Shown here piece after piece: positions 11,386 to 23,100 of a stretch of 64,000 nucleotides of DNA. Numbering within the stretch: the first letter of the stretch is position 1; every line of letters starts with the position of its first letter. Under the pieces are notes generated by a model. It searched no databases and was not told the origin of the DNA. It was given only the letters and a program-made list of their open reading frames with translations. Source of the DNA: Carya illinoinensis (Eukaryota; Streptophyta; Magnoliopsida; Fagales; Juglandaceae); contig NC_056758.1 of NCBI RefSeq assembly GCF_018687715.1, positions 23,405,001 to 23,469,000 of the forward strand, read 5' to 3'. Both the position numbers and the translations under genes were made by a program.

Positions 11386-13255
11386 CAGAACCTTGAGCAC
11401 CCTAGAGAAAGGGAAATTTCCAGCACAACCTCAGCCTAATCCTCAAGTATACAGACAACAACAACATCAAGTGCATAATGTCTCAGGAGACGTTATTGAG
11501 ACAGCAAAAGCTGTTCTTACCTTGAGAAGTGGGAAGGAAGTTCCCTGACCTGAGATGACCATAGACACAGAGGTAGTTGCTCCAACACCTAAAGATGCAG
11601 CAGAGACGGATGAAGTTGAAAAAGAACCAGAGGTAGTGAGACCAGAACTGAAAAAGCCTGTGAGCGCAGATGTTGAGACTAGTAAGGGATACCAACCTGT
11701 GGTTCCCTATCCTCAGAGATTGGCAGCTGGCCAAAAGAACAAGTATCACACGGAGATTCAAGAGATTTTCAAGCAAGTGAAGATCAATATTCCACTCTTG
11801 GATGCCATACAACAAGTGCCTTCATATGCAAAGTTTTTGAAGGACTTGTGCACGGTGAAGAGGAAGTTGAATGTAAAGAAGAAAGCTTTCCTAACGGAGC
11901 AAGTTAATGCATTGATATTGAGCGAGACTCCTCAGAAGTTTGGAGATCCCAGCTCTCCCAACATTTCCATTATGATAGGTGAATCACACATTGGGAGAGC
12001 TTTACTTGATTTGGGGAGTAGTGTGAACTTGCTACCGTTCTCAGTATATGAGCAGTTGGGATTGGGTGAGCTAAAAAAGACCTCCATCATGCTACAGTTG
12101 GCTGACAAATCTGTTAAGGTACCGAGGGGTATTGTAGAGGACGTCTTGGTCCAGGTGGACAAATTCTACTACCCAGTAGATTTTGTGGTTCTTGACATGC
12201 AGCAGCCGGTCTCCACTATTTACCAAGCTCCTGACATCTTAGGAAGACCATTTCTAGCTACATCAAATGCATTGATCAATTGCAGAAGTGGAGTTTTGAA
12301 GCTTACCTTTGGGAACATGATGCCCCTTTCCCCCATTCTTACTTTATAAATCTTTGATTGTTGGGGAATAGACTTCATGGGACCTTTTCCGGTTTCCTTT
12401 GGAAACACATATATTTTATTGGCTGTGGACTATGTTTCAAAGTGGGTTGAGGCCATCGCTTGCAAAACCAATGACCATCATGTTGTACTAAAATTTTTAC
12501 AATCTTTGTTTGCTCGATTTGGCATGCCCAAGGTTATCATTAGTGACGGGGGTTCTCATTTTTGCAATAAACCATTTTCTACACTTATGAAGAAATATGG
12601 TATCACACACAGAGTTTCTACCCCTTATCACCCTCAAACAAATGGGCAAGCTGAATTGGCAAACAGAGAGATAAAAATCATTCTGGAGAAAACAGTAAAT
12701 CCTAATAGGAAAGATTGGTCGATTAAGCTTATTGATGCTTTGTGGGCTTATAGGACAGCTTTTAAAACAAATCTAGGGATGTCTCCCTATCGATTAGTTT
12801 ATGGTAAAGCTTGTCATTTACCTGTTGACATTCAGCATCGAGCTCTTTGGGCCATAAAACATGTTAACATGTCACTTGATGAAGCTTCAGGGTTGAGAAA
12901 ATTGCAGATCAATGAATTGGATGAAACTCGTCGGAATGCTTATGACAACGCGCAACTGGCAAAGGAACGCATGAAAATTCTGCATGATTAGAAAATTCAT
13001 CCAAAGTATTTCACACTGGGCCAGGAAGTTCTTCTTTACAACTCTCGCTTGTATATTTTTCCTGGAAAGTTGAAATCCCGATGGAGTGGGCCGTACATTG
13101 TAAAGACTGTTCATCCTCATGGCGCGGTAGACATTGTCAATCCGAAGAATGGTAATAGCTTCACTGTCAACGGACAACGTCTAAAGTCATTTCTGAAGGT
13201 CTTTGATCCACATGAAGAGATCTTGCTTGTGCAAGACCCCAGGGGAGTGCTTTAA
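11386..13255 (+). pseudogene. Element A gag C-terminus, protease and integrase with RT-RNase H deleted
   Basis: Reads gag tail, then protease (ALLDLGSSVNLLP as D-L-G-S active site, near 12000), then jumps at 12315-12319 straight into the integrase core at [10 protein letters not shown]. Compared with B, about 2.3 kb coding for the RT, RNase H and zinc-binding part of integrase is gone. The catalytic core keeps D (GIDFMGPF, 12371), D (IISDGGSHF) and E ([10 protein letters not shown]). A TAA at 12347 and a TAG at 12989 (CAG in B) stop the frame. The C-terminal part ([20 protein letters not shown]) ends at 13255. Non-functional by any route. Confidence 0.9.
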
Positions 13256-14271
13256 GTTGTTTTTCCTTCTTTACAGTTTTCTTTACTTGCTTTGTTTTTA
13301 TTTGTTCTTTTGCTTTGATTTTATATTTCATGTTGATTGTTTGTTTTGCTTGCTTAGTTCTGTGAACTTTGTTTTCTTTCGTTCGATTCATTGAAGACTA
13401 TATATCTCACTAGTTGGGGGGTAGCATGTGTGCACATATATATAAAAAAAAAAAAAAAAAAAAAATTTGAAATTTAAGATTTGTGAAATTTGAGCATCTT
13501 GGTGGAGTAGTTGAGTGGGATCATTTGTGAAAAATTTATTTTTAAGCTTAAACATAGAGCATGATTTTTGATGCATCATGTTTTGTTGATATGTGGCTTG
13601 AAACACCGGGATGTTATGCTTATTGAGATGAAACTTGATAAAATTTTTGTAGAACGAAAGGCAAATTTTGAAGGACATTTTGCACATGCTTACGCTTGTA
13701 GTGTTTCTTATTTACCATTCATTGATTTAACACTGGAGAAGTAAACTGCAGGACTACCGAGCCATGCCAAAAAAAAAAATGAAAAGATTAGAATGAAAAA
13801 AAAAACAGAGAGAGAAAAGGAATAAAGGCAACTTAGTGAACTTTCATAAGTTAAAAGGGCTAGAAATAGTTACCCAAGACTTTGGGGGTTGAGTGTCCAA
13901 CCTTTAAAAAACAGAGCTAGCGTGAAAACTGCTAGTCCCTTGGGCTTTGAGGTAGTTAGAATCAGCAACGATTAATCTTAAGGTTGAAAAATCCTATGAC
14001 AAATCATGGCTAGTAATAAGGAACGCACAGCCAGTTTAGCTCCACACACACATTTGAGTTATGAGAAATTTGCCTCAATTCTACATGAAAGATTGTTGAG
14101 ATAGTCTTGATGGGTATAGCCCCTGGTGGTTTAGTGGTAACATTTCACTTTTGTGAGAATTCAGAATTATGTTTGATTGCTTTTGTTTGAATTTCGAGTT
14201 TTATGCAATGTTCATCTCAATTAATTTTCACTATTTTGCTCAAGGATTAGCAAAATGCTAGTTGGGGGGTG
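13256..14271 (+). other. 3' non-coding region and PPT of element A
   Basis: No envelope-like gene is seen. An A-run lies at 13444-13464. The motif ctagttggggggt occurs twice: internally at 13410-13422 and at 14258-14270, the latter being the PPT directly before the 3' LTR. The same arrangement exists in B. Confidence 0.75.
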
Positions 14272-16840
14272 TGATTGAGTTGAAATATTGCATATTTTAG
14301 CTATTTAAAACCAATGTATTTTAAATTCATCATGACATTATTATTGGTTTTAAATGGAAAAATGGTTAAAGTGAATAAATCAAAGTTGTGATTTTAATTG
14401 ATTAAAAGCATGAATTTCTGCTTGAATTCTACCAACTATTGATTACTGTGCATTCTAGTCCATAATTTTTCTTGCTTTCTATTATCATTTGTGTTTGTAC
14501 CATTGTTCTCCTTGTTCTTCATGTTCATAAGGTTTCTTAAGCTATCTTTCCATCTTCAAAAGATAGAAGCACTTCTTGCCAACCCATTTTCCAATAAATA
14601 TATCACATTCCTTGTGAAATCCTATGCTTCTCAAACCTTGGAAATTTAACTTAGGAGGATTCTGCGAGTTGTATATTTGATTGAATATTGCAACTACAAG
14701 AATTCCCTCTCCACGTTTGCACCAGCATTATAACTATGGCCCACTTGTGTTAGAATTTTGAAGAGTGTTGAAGTTTGCACATTTCACATTTCTTGGGTGG
14801 CTATATATCTTTGAATTGAGTCATTTGTCATTTACATTGGTTCAATTTGAACTGGGGTGCTGTGAATTAAGTGGCTAGGAGATCTTTAAATGAGATTTGA
14901 ACTTCCTGAGGTGGATCTGAGATTGTTGAAAGGTTTGAGTTGTTTACAAAATCATTCTGCAAGTTTCATTATGGATGCGAGATCAAGAAAGGTTCCTGGC
15001 CCTCTGGTTGAAGGAAAGAAGATAGAATATCATCATCAAGGAAAGAAGATTGAATACCAACGCAGCCTGTCACATGGGAAAGGGAGCAGCAGAAGATTGT
15101 TGGCTTCAAGTTACTTCAGCTTAGAGTCATTGCTTTTGCTTACCACACGGACACCATGCAGCAACCACTCATTCGGACCACATGGACAGCAACCATGTAG
15201 CAGAATAAACACAACAGCAAAGCACTGACTCGGAACTGCACTTGCACCAGCTCACACATGCAGAAAAGTGACTCACACAATTCACATGCAGACAGCAACT
15301 CATTCGGACCATGCATGGGACCAACTTACACATGCAGACAGCAACTCATTCGGACCACATGGACAGAAAGCATACAGCACGTTGCAGACAAACACAACAG
15401 CAAAGACACTCACACACCCTTGGGACAGCACTCACACATGCGTGCAGCAACCTGGACAGAAAGCATACAGCACGTTGCAGACAAACACAGCAGCAAAGAC
15501 ACTCACACACCCTTCGGACAGCACTCACACATGCATGCACACATGTACACAACAGAAAGCATACAGCACGTTACAGCAGACCAGCCTCATTCGGACAACA
15601 CACAGCTGGACCCACAGCAGCTCACACATGCAGACCTTTGGATAGCTGAAGCAGAAAACTCACATGTGCAGCAGCTACTACAGCAAGAGAAGAAGACTCA
15701 CACATGCAGAAAAGTGCAAAACCAGCAAAGCACATGCAGACCATTCGGACACATGCAGACCAACATGCACATATGCAGCACGAAAGGGCAGAAACAGAGA
15801 GTTATTTTTTCCCTTCTTTCTTTTTCATTCAGGTAGTTGGAGTAGCTGGAGATCAGCTATTTATTAGCTGGTAGCAACAGCAGCAGGGAGAGTTTTTTTT
15901 TTGGGAATTATTTTCTTTTCGTTTAGAAGACTAGCGGCAGTTGCTTTAATTTAAACATAGTGGTGTTCGGCAGTTTTTGTTTTTGCCTATAATGCTTTGT
16001 TGTTTTAAGAATTTTTATTAAGTATTAAGAATTGTTTTAGAATTTTATCTCATTAATTGTAATACCTTAATTTCTTTCAAGTGTGCTAGTTGGTTTCATG
16101 CAACAAGAGAATTGTTTTAGAAGTTTTTAATCAAGTATGCTAATTTAATTTATTGCAAGAAGGGTTTGGTTGAGAGTTTTTGTTTTTGATTTTTCTGAAA
16201 CATGATACATGGGAGTAGAGGGAATTGAGCTTTTCATTCGTAAAGTGAAGTGAGTCGGTTTAGATTTATTTTTCTAGAGGAGATTTAGTTGGTTTGAATT
16301 ATTATTTTTTAGAAACTGAAGGAGAGAGCTTTTGTTTTTGTTTTAGTTGGGTAATTTAATTGTTGTTTACTTATTTCATGTTATTTATTTATATTGTTTC
16401 TTTAAGCTTTCATTTAATAGTGATTACAATTGTTATGTGTTATTTTAAGAATTTGTGATTTAAATACAAAGACGAATTCTAGAATCTTGGTTTTATGCAT
16501 TTTTAATTTTCAGTGCATGTTTTGTCAATTACTTTCTAATTTAGTTTAATTCTTAATTTAGTTTTATTAATTTCTGAGTTTAATCTATTAGTCCTTTACA
16601 TTCCAATTCGACAATCAAAATCAAAAGACATGAATCTAGTCCATGACTAGTACCCTTTTCCATCCATTGCACATACCATCATTTTATTTTCTCTTTGTGA
16701 AGTTTTTCACACATTTTTCAACGAGTTTAATTTTAAGTAACTTTCCCAGAGGAGACGATCTAGGAATTTATTCCTAATTATTACACGACATCCTCTTGCA
16801 CTTGGGATAGCATTAGTGCTACTCATTTTTGAGTGAGTCA
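14272..16840 (+). repeat. 3' LTR of element A
   Basis: 2569 bp, near-identical to the 5' LTR apart from scattered substitutions and a 30-bp shorter repeat block. The 93-bp period is visible between 15361 and 15454 (GGACAGAAAGCATACAGCAC). Ends GAGTGAGTCA, followed by the TSD ACAGG. Confidence 0.93.
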
Positions 16841-16845
16841 ACAGG

Positions 16846-18561
16846 TACCTACGCCAGCTATCTGTTGCAAGGCACCACTTTTGATTGGTGGCATACCAAG
16901 AGGGTGATGTTAGAAGCAGAGTTGGGATCATTCACCGCTGTAACCTGGCAGCGCTTCAAGAAAGAATTTAACGACCGCTTCTTTCCCGCATCGGTAAGGA
17001 AGCAAAAGGCAAGAGAGTTCTCAAATTTGGTCCAAGGAGGCATGACGGTGGAACAGTACGCCCGAAGGTTTATAGAACTTAGGCGATTTGCTCCCCACCT
17101 TATCACCATAGAGGAGATGCGAGCTGATCGTTTTCAGGAGGGACTACGCCCTGATATACGTCGTATGGTGGTCAGCCATCGGATATCCACTTTTCAGGAA
17201 TTAGTGGATGTGGCCACCCTTGTGGAGCGAGAAAATAATCTGAGTATGGGCTCCCCTCCGGGTCATAAGAGGCAGAGTTTTTCTGGTGAAGGAAGCAGCT
17301 CGGGTTCGCCTCATAAATTTGTTCAGCGAACCGGAACTCGACCGCAAGCATCCTCAGGTGTTCGCATGGGAGGACGTGTGCTTGTTTGCGGAGTTTGTAA
17401 TAGAGCCCATGTGGGTGAGTGCCCTTCTGGTGGGGCTTGATGTTATAATTGTGGCCAGCAGGGTCACTTTGCCCGAGAATGTCCAAGAACAGCTCAAGGA
17501 AGCCGTGGAGGTAGACGCGGTGGAAGAACAAATCCAAGGTAAGCAGTGCAAGCCCGGGTTTATGCTGTCACACCCAGAGATGTGGATGATGAGGCGCCAG
17601 CGACCCATGATATTGGAGTAATTACAGCTACGGATTAATTTGATTCTATGTTGGATTTAATTTTGGTGTATTTGGTTTCTTCTTTGTTTTTGGATTTCAT
17701 GGGTTGTGTGTTTAGTTCAGGGAGAGTCCGTTTGTATGAGTTTTATGCTTGCACTTTGTTTGATTCCGGTGCTTCACAGTCATTTGTATCTTCCACATTT
17801 GCGCGGATGTGTAATTTGGTCATGGAACATTTGCCAAAGTCATTGGTGGTGGCTTTACCCGATGGTGAAATGGTATGGTGCTCCAAGGTCGCGTTGGGAT
17901 GCCCGTTAAATTTTGATGGAAGGTTCTTGGATGCTGATTTGGTTATGTTTAAGCTGTTGGGTTTTGATATCATCCTCGAAATGGATTGGCTATACCGATA
18001 TTCTACGAGTATTAATTGCAAAAGTCAGGTAATTACCTTTCAGCTTCCAGATGGTGATTGTCTGGAATTTGCAGGGAGTAAGTTAAAAGAAAAGCCGGTA
18101 ATTATATCGGCAATTCAAGCAAGAAGAGAGATTGCATGGGGAGCGGATGCATTCTTAGTTCAGATGGTGTCTACACCGTCCGAGGAGAAGTCTCTGGTAG
18201 ACATTCTAGTTGTGGAAGAATTTCCCGATGTGTTTGTGGATGACTTGCCCGAACTACCCCCTGTTCGGGAAATGGAGTTTGTTATAGACTTGGAACCTGG
18301 AGCGGCTCCTGTACATAAAGCTCCTTATCGCATGGCACCGGCTGAATTAAAAGAGTTGAAGACTCAGTTGCAAGAGCTGGAAGATAAGGGATTTATTCGG
18401 CCTAGTACTTCGCCGTGGGGTGCGCCAGTGTTGTTTGTTAAAAAGAAAGATGGAACCCTCCATATGTGCATAGATTATCAGGAATTAAACAAGGTGACCA
18501 TCAAAAATAAATATCCTCTCCCGCGGATCAACGATTTATTTGATCAGCTTCAAGGAGCAGC
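16846..18561 (+). pseudogene. Element C gag core, zinc knuckle, protease and start of RT
   Basis: Continues C after element A. The gag core runs TYASYLLQGTTFDWW, then RFKKEFNDRFFPASVRKQK, then EFSNLVQGGMTVEQYARRFI. The CCHC knuckle is CYNCGQQGHFARECP (about 17437-17481). The protease has [15 protein letters not shown], near 17758. RT begins at [20 protein letters not shown] and runs to [10 protein letters not shown], where D is inserted. Stops at 17438 (TGA) and 17539 (TAA for CAA) break the frame. A 376-codon frame (17648-18778) continues from C into the LTR of D; its last 72 codons belong to D. Confidence 0.9.
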
Positions 18562-19344
18562 TGATGGGAACCAAGGCAGGCCTACTCTTAAAGATCCTTT
18601 GCAAGTTCCAGATGGGCCAATTACAAGATCGAGAGCCAAGAAGATCAAGGAAGCAATGCAAGGATTAGTACAAACCACTTGGGAAGAAGCTAGCAAGAGC
18701 CCAACACTCAAGATGGGCTTGAAAGAAGAAAAACCAGCTTTGATCCACTTGATCCAAGCTGTGGAAGACTTGACTTAGAAATATGGCCTTTAGATATTAA
18801 GGCTTTCAATTTGTTTAAAGGATTTTTATTATTAGTTTTGAATAAGTGGGCTAGAGGATGCTTAACCCACATATGTCTTACTTATTTGAACTAGGGTTTA
18901 GAAGTACTGTAGCATGAAACTGTTCACGCTACAGTACACGCGGCTACTGTTCACCAAAGGGCATTTTTGAGAGAAAGGGTCTCAAATTTTAGTCTAGGGT
19001 TTTATCATGTTTTGGGGAGGGTATTTAAAGGATGTAATCAGCCATTTCAAGGCAGACATTATTTTATTTCGAATTTTAATTGTGAGTGAGTTTTCTCCTC
19101 TTGTTCTTAATTGAACTCTTGAACTTATCAAAGGTAAATCACAACCTTTGTGGCGTTCCTCCTCGTAATTTGGGTTCTTGAGACGGGATTTCAACGGGTC
19201 TAGATTTTGATATAATCTAGGTTCTTGAAACGAGTTCTCAACGGGTCTAAATTCTCCATCCATAGACTTGAGTTTGGCGTTCTTGGGTTTGTTTTTCCAA
19301 TATTGTTGTTGGGTCTCAAAGCGAGTCGATTGGGGTTCACATCA
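18562..19344 (+). repeat. 5' LTR of element D
   Basis: 783 bp. The first 217 bp encode the last 71-72 residues of the D polyprotein (used in the 3' copy). A perfect 10-bp inverted repeat GTACTGTAGC / GCTACAGTAC lies at 18904-18913 and 18928-18937. A TATTTAAA box lies at 19022-19029. A diverged direct repeat starting GGTTCTTG recurs with period 47 (19173, 19220). Confidence 0.96.
19022..19029 (+). promoter_or_regulatory. Putative TATA box of element D
   Basis: TATTTAAA in gggTATTTAAAgga, two thirds into the LTR, with the same sequence at 25280-25287 in the 3' LTR. This is the best candidate for the retrotransposon promoter core; the transcription start is not known. Confidence 0.5.
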
Positions 19345-19346
19345 TT

Positions 19347-19359
19347 TGGTATTCAGAGC
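19347..19359 (+). promoter_or_regulatory. PBS of element D
   Basis: TGGTATTCAGAGC two bases after the 5' LTR. It matches the initiator tRNA-Met site TGGTATCAGAGC with one extra T. Confidence 0.75.
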
Positions 19360-19617
19360 AAGGTTTCCAATCAGGTCTGATTCTATCTTTTATTTATTGC
19401 ATCGTAAATTCTAGGGCTTCAATGTTCTAAGGTTCCAAAAAAAAAAAAGGGTGCAGAAATTCGTTTTTCCTTAGGCTGCCAAAATTTGCACCAGCTAGGG
19501 TTAGAAATTTGTAGGGTTTCATTGATTCCCTTCTATTTCCTTGTCATTTTTTATATGTTTGAATTCAATTGTTTGATTATCCCAATTGAATATTTCTGTT
19601 TGTGGATGAATTGTTGA

Positions 19618-19712
19618 GAAAAGAAAAGAAAAGAAAGGAAAGGAAAAGAAAAGAAAAGAAAAGAAAGGAAAGGAAAAGAAAAGAAAAGAAAAGAAAAGAA
19701 AAAAAGAAAAAG
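19618..19712. repeat. Purine tract (GAAAA/GGAAA)n in the D leader
   Basis: About 95 bp of AAAAG/GGAAA repeats followed by A-runs, in the 814-nt leader between the 5' LTR and the gag-pol start. The frames it creates on the - strand (Phe/Ser-rich) are not genes. Confidence 0.85.
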
Positions 19713-20158
19713 AAAAAAAAAAATCGTCCAAAAAAAAAAAAAAAAGAGGGGTAGAAAAATCCAAAATTTTTTTCTTGAGCCTTTCATCATAGGGGTTGTG
19801 CATCATTCATTATAGTTGGTATCTTGTGTTACAGTCACTCTTCCATTCGTATAATTTCCGTGATTCTCGTGTCGTTTCTTTCCTTCCGTGTTTCTCTTGT
19901 TCTTGTTTCTTGGATCTAATTGCTAGTTGGGATTAAACAAGGTTGCTTTGTCTTGATTGAGTTCAATTAGTTCTGAAAGAACTTGAGTGGGAAAACTAGA
20001 GGTAAAAGGCAAGAGAGTGTGAGATTATTATCGAAAAAAAAAAAAGCCAATTCAGAGTGAAAAACACGAGTGGAGTGCCATCATTTGAGTGTAAACACGT
20101 AAGGGAGCGTGTGAGGTCCTTTTTTTCTGCTAACATTTTCTTTTAGCTGCACATTACA

Positions 20159-23100
20159 ATGTCTCACCGCAGTGGCTCATCACCCAAGGGGATAGCAGAT
20201 AACTCATTTGTGTTGCAAGCCATGCAACAACAGTTTGAGCGGATGAACATGCTATTGGGACAAATGGAGGATAGGATGAATCAACAACAAGCAGAGATTA
20301 GAAATTTGCAAGGTGGGAGACATCGGAGGCGATGTGAGCCTAGGGTTGAAAATGCATATGAGAATGAAGGAGATGATGAGGATGAGGAAGACCTAACATC
20401 TGAAATTGGGTTGGGTAGACATAGAGGAGTTAGGCGTGAAAGAGGATTTGAGGGGAACCTAGGGGGTCGGGATGGTGTCGATAGAGACTTGGGGAGCATC
20501 AAAATGACAATACCATCTTTCCAAGGTAGAACTGACCCAGAGGTTTATCTAGAGTGGGAGAAAAAAATAGATTTGGTATTTGATTGTCATAATTACTCTG
20601 AGGAGAAGAAAGTAAAGTTGGCAGTAATTGAATTCACTGATTATGCTATTATTTGGTGGGATCAATTAGTGACCACTAGGAGAAGGAATCATGAGAGGCC
20701 TATAGAGACATGGGGAGAGTTGAAAGCTCTCATGAGGCGGAGATTTGTACCTAGTCACTACTATAGGGACCTTTATCAAAAGCTCCAAAATCTTACACAG
20801 GGGTCTAGGAGTGTGGAGGATTACCATAAGGAGATGGAGGTGGCTATGATTCGGGCTAATGTAGAGGAGGACCGGGAGGCCACCATGGCTAGATTTTTGA
20901 GTGGTTTGAATAGAGATATAGCCAATGTAGTTGAATTGCAACATTATGTGGAGATAGAGGACATGGTGCACATGGCTATGAAGGTGGAGAGGCAATTAAA
21001 GAGAAAAGGGACAGCAAGGTACACTTCGGTTCCTAGCACTACTTGGAAATCAAAGTGGGATAGGAATGATCCTACTGAAGCAAAGAGAAAGATCGAACCA
21101 CCTAAGGGCAAAGATGAGGGACCTAGCAGCAAAGCCAAGGTAGAATCTCAACCTTCAAGGAATAGAGATATTAAATGTTTTAAGTGTTTGGGTTCAGGGC
21201 ACATTGCTTCTCAATGTCCAAATAGGCGAGTGATGATTATGCGTGACAATGGGGAGGTGATGACTGAGAGTGAGGATGATCGTGATGGAGTGCCCGAGTT
21301 AGTTGATGCTAGTGATGACGAAGGAGTGATATATGCTGTGAGTGAGTCTCTTGTTGCTAGGCGTGCTCTCAACACACACATTAAGGTGGATGATGCCGAG
21401 CAACAGAGAGAGAACATTTTCCATACTAGATGTCACGTCAACAGCAAAGTATGTAGTATGATTATTGATGGAGGGAGTTGTACTAATGTGGCTAGCACTA
21501 CTTTGGTTGAGAAATTGAATTTACCAACCTTAAAACACTCTAGACCATACAAATTGCAGTGGTTGAATGATTGTGGGGAAGTTAGGGTGGATAGACAAGT
21601 GTTAGTTCCTTTTTCAATTGGAAGGTATCAGGATGAGGTGCTTTGTGATGTTGTGCCTATGCATGCTGGCCATATTTTGTTGGGGAGGCCGTGGCAATAT
21701 GATAGGAGGGTGACACATGATGGGTTCAAAAACATGTACAGCTTTGTAAAGGAGGGTAAAACAATCAAGCTTGCTCCTTTAACTCCAAGCCAGGTCTATG
21801 AAGACCAATTGAAACTGAAAAGTGAGGTTGCTCAGAAAAGAAAGAGTGAAAATGCGAGTGATCAAAAAAGAAAGAGTGAAAATGAGAGTGATCAAAAAAG
21901 AATGAGTGAAAAAGAGATTGAGCAGAAAAGAAAGAGTGATAGTGAAAATGAGCACAACAAAAAGAGTGAAAAAGAAAGTAGAGATGTGGCTGAGAGTAGA
22001 GAAAAAAGAGTAGAGCCACGAGAGAAAAAAGAAAGAGAGTCTGCAGAGAGAAAAGGAAAGACAAAAGTGAGTTTCTATGCCAGAGAGAGTGAGGTTAAGA
22101 GGGCTTTCTTCGCAGATCGCCCTATGATTTTTCTTGTCTATAAAGAGTCTTATCTTACTCTTGATGACACTCACCAGTCTCTTCCTAGTTTGGCTATTTC
22201 CTTGTTGCAGGAGTTTGATGATGTATTCCCAGAGGAGATGCCTAATGAGTTGCCACCCATTAGAGGCATTGAGCATCAGATTGATTTTGTACCTGGAGCT
22301 GCTATTCCAAACCGACCAGCCTATAGGAGTAATCCAGAGGAGACAAAGGAACTTCAGAGGCAAGTTGAGGACTTGATGAGCAAGGGGTACGTGAGGGAGA
22401 GCATGAGCCCATGTGCAGTACCAGTGCTATTAGTGCCAAAGAAGGATGGGACGTGGAGAATGTGTGTTGATTGCAGGGCGGTCAACAATATTACGGTAAA
22501 GTATCGGCATCCCATTCCTAGATTAGATGATATGCTTGATGAATTGCATGGCTCTTGTATTTTTAGTAAAATTGATCTTAAAAGTGGGTACCATCAAATT
22601 AGAATGAAAGAGGGTGATGAATGGAAAACTGCTTTTAAGACAAAGTATGGCCTTTATGAATGGTTGGTTATGCCATTTGGACTTACAAATGCACCCAGTA
22701 CTTTCATGAGATTGATGAACCATGTCCTACGTGCATTCATTGGCAAGTTTGTGGTTGTGTATTTTGATGATATCCTAGTGTATAGCAAGGACTTAAATGA
22801 GCATATTGAGCATTTGAGATATGTGTTTGATGTGTTGAGATGTGAAAAGTTGTATGCTAATTTCAAGAAATGTACCTTTTGCATGGAAAGAGTTGTTTTT
22901 CTTGGATATGTTGTTAGTACAAAGGGTATTGAGGTGGATGAAGAGAAAGTCAAGGCCATCAAGGAGTGGCCAACGCCAAAGAGTATCACTGAGGTAAGAA
23001 GCTTTCATGGTTTAGCTAGCTTTTATCGGCGTTTTGTTAAAGATTTTAGCACCATTGCTGCACCACTCACTGAAGTCATTAAAAAGAATGTTGGGTTTCA

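Larger units (their letters stand above)
4759..16840 (+). mobile_element. Element A: Athila-type Ty3/gypsy retrotransposon, nested in C
   Basis: LTRs at 4759-7357 (2599 bp) and 14272-16840 (2569 bp), TGATTGAG...GAGTGAGTCA. The flanks are ACAGG at 4754-4758 and 16841-16845. The PBS TGGCGTCGTTGCCGGGGA follows the 5' LTR, and the PPT ctagttggggggtg precedes the 3' LTR. The gag and protease/integrase match element B and the Athila clade. It is dead: gag has stops and a frameshift, a solo LTR sits in gag, and the whole RT-RNase H segment is missing. It entered element C within gag. Confidence 0.94.

Noticed and set aside
19618..19712. CRISPR-like or regulatory repeat
   Set aside because: It is a simple purine microsatellite in the leader of D with no spacer pattern.
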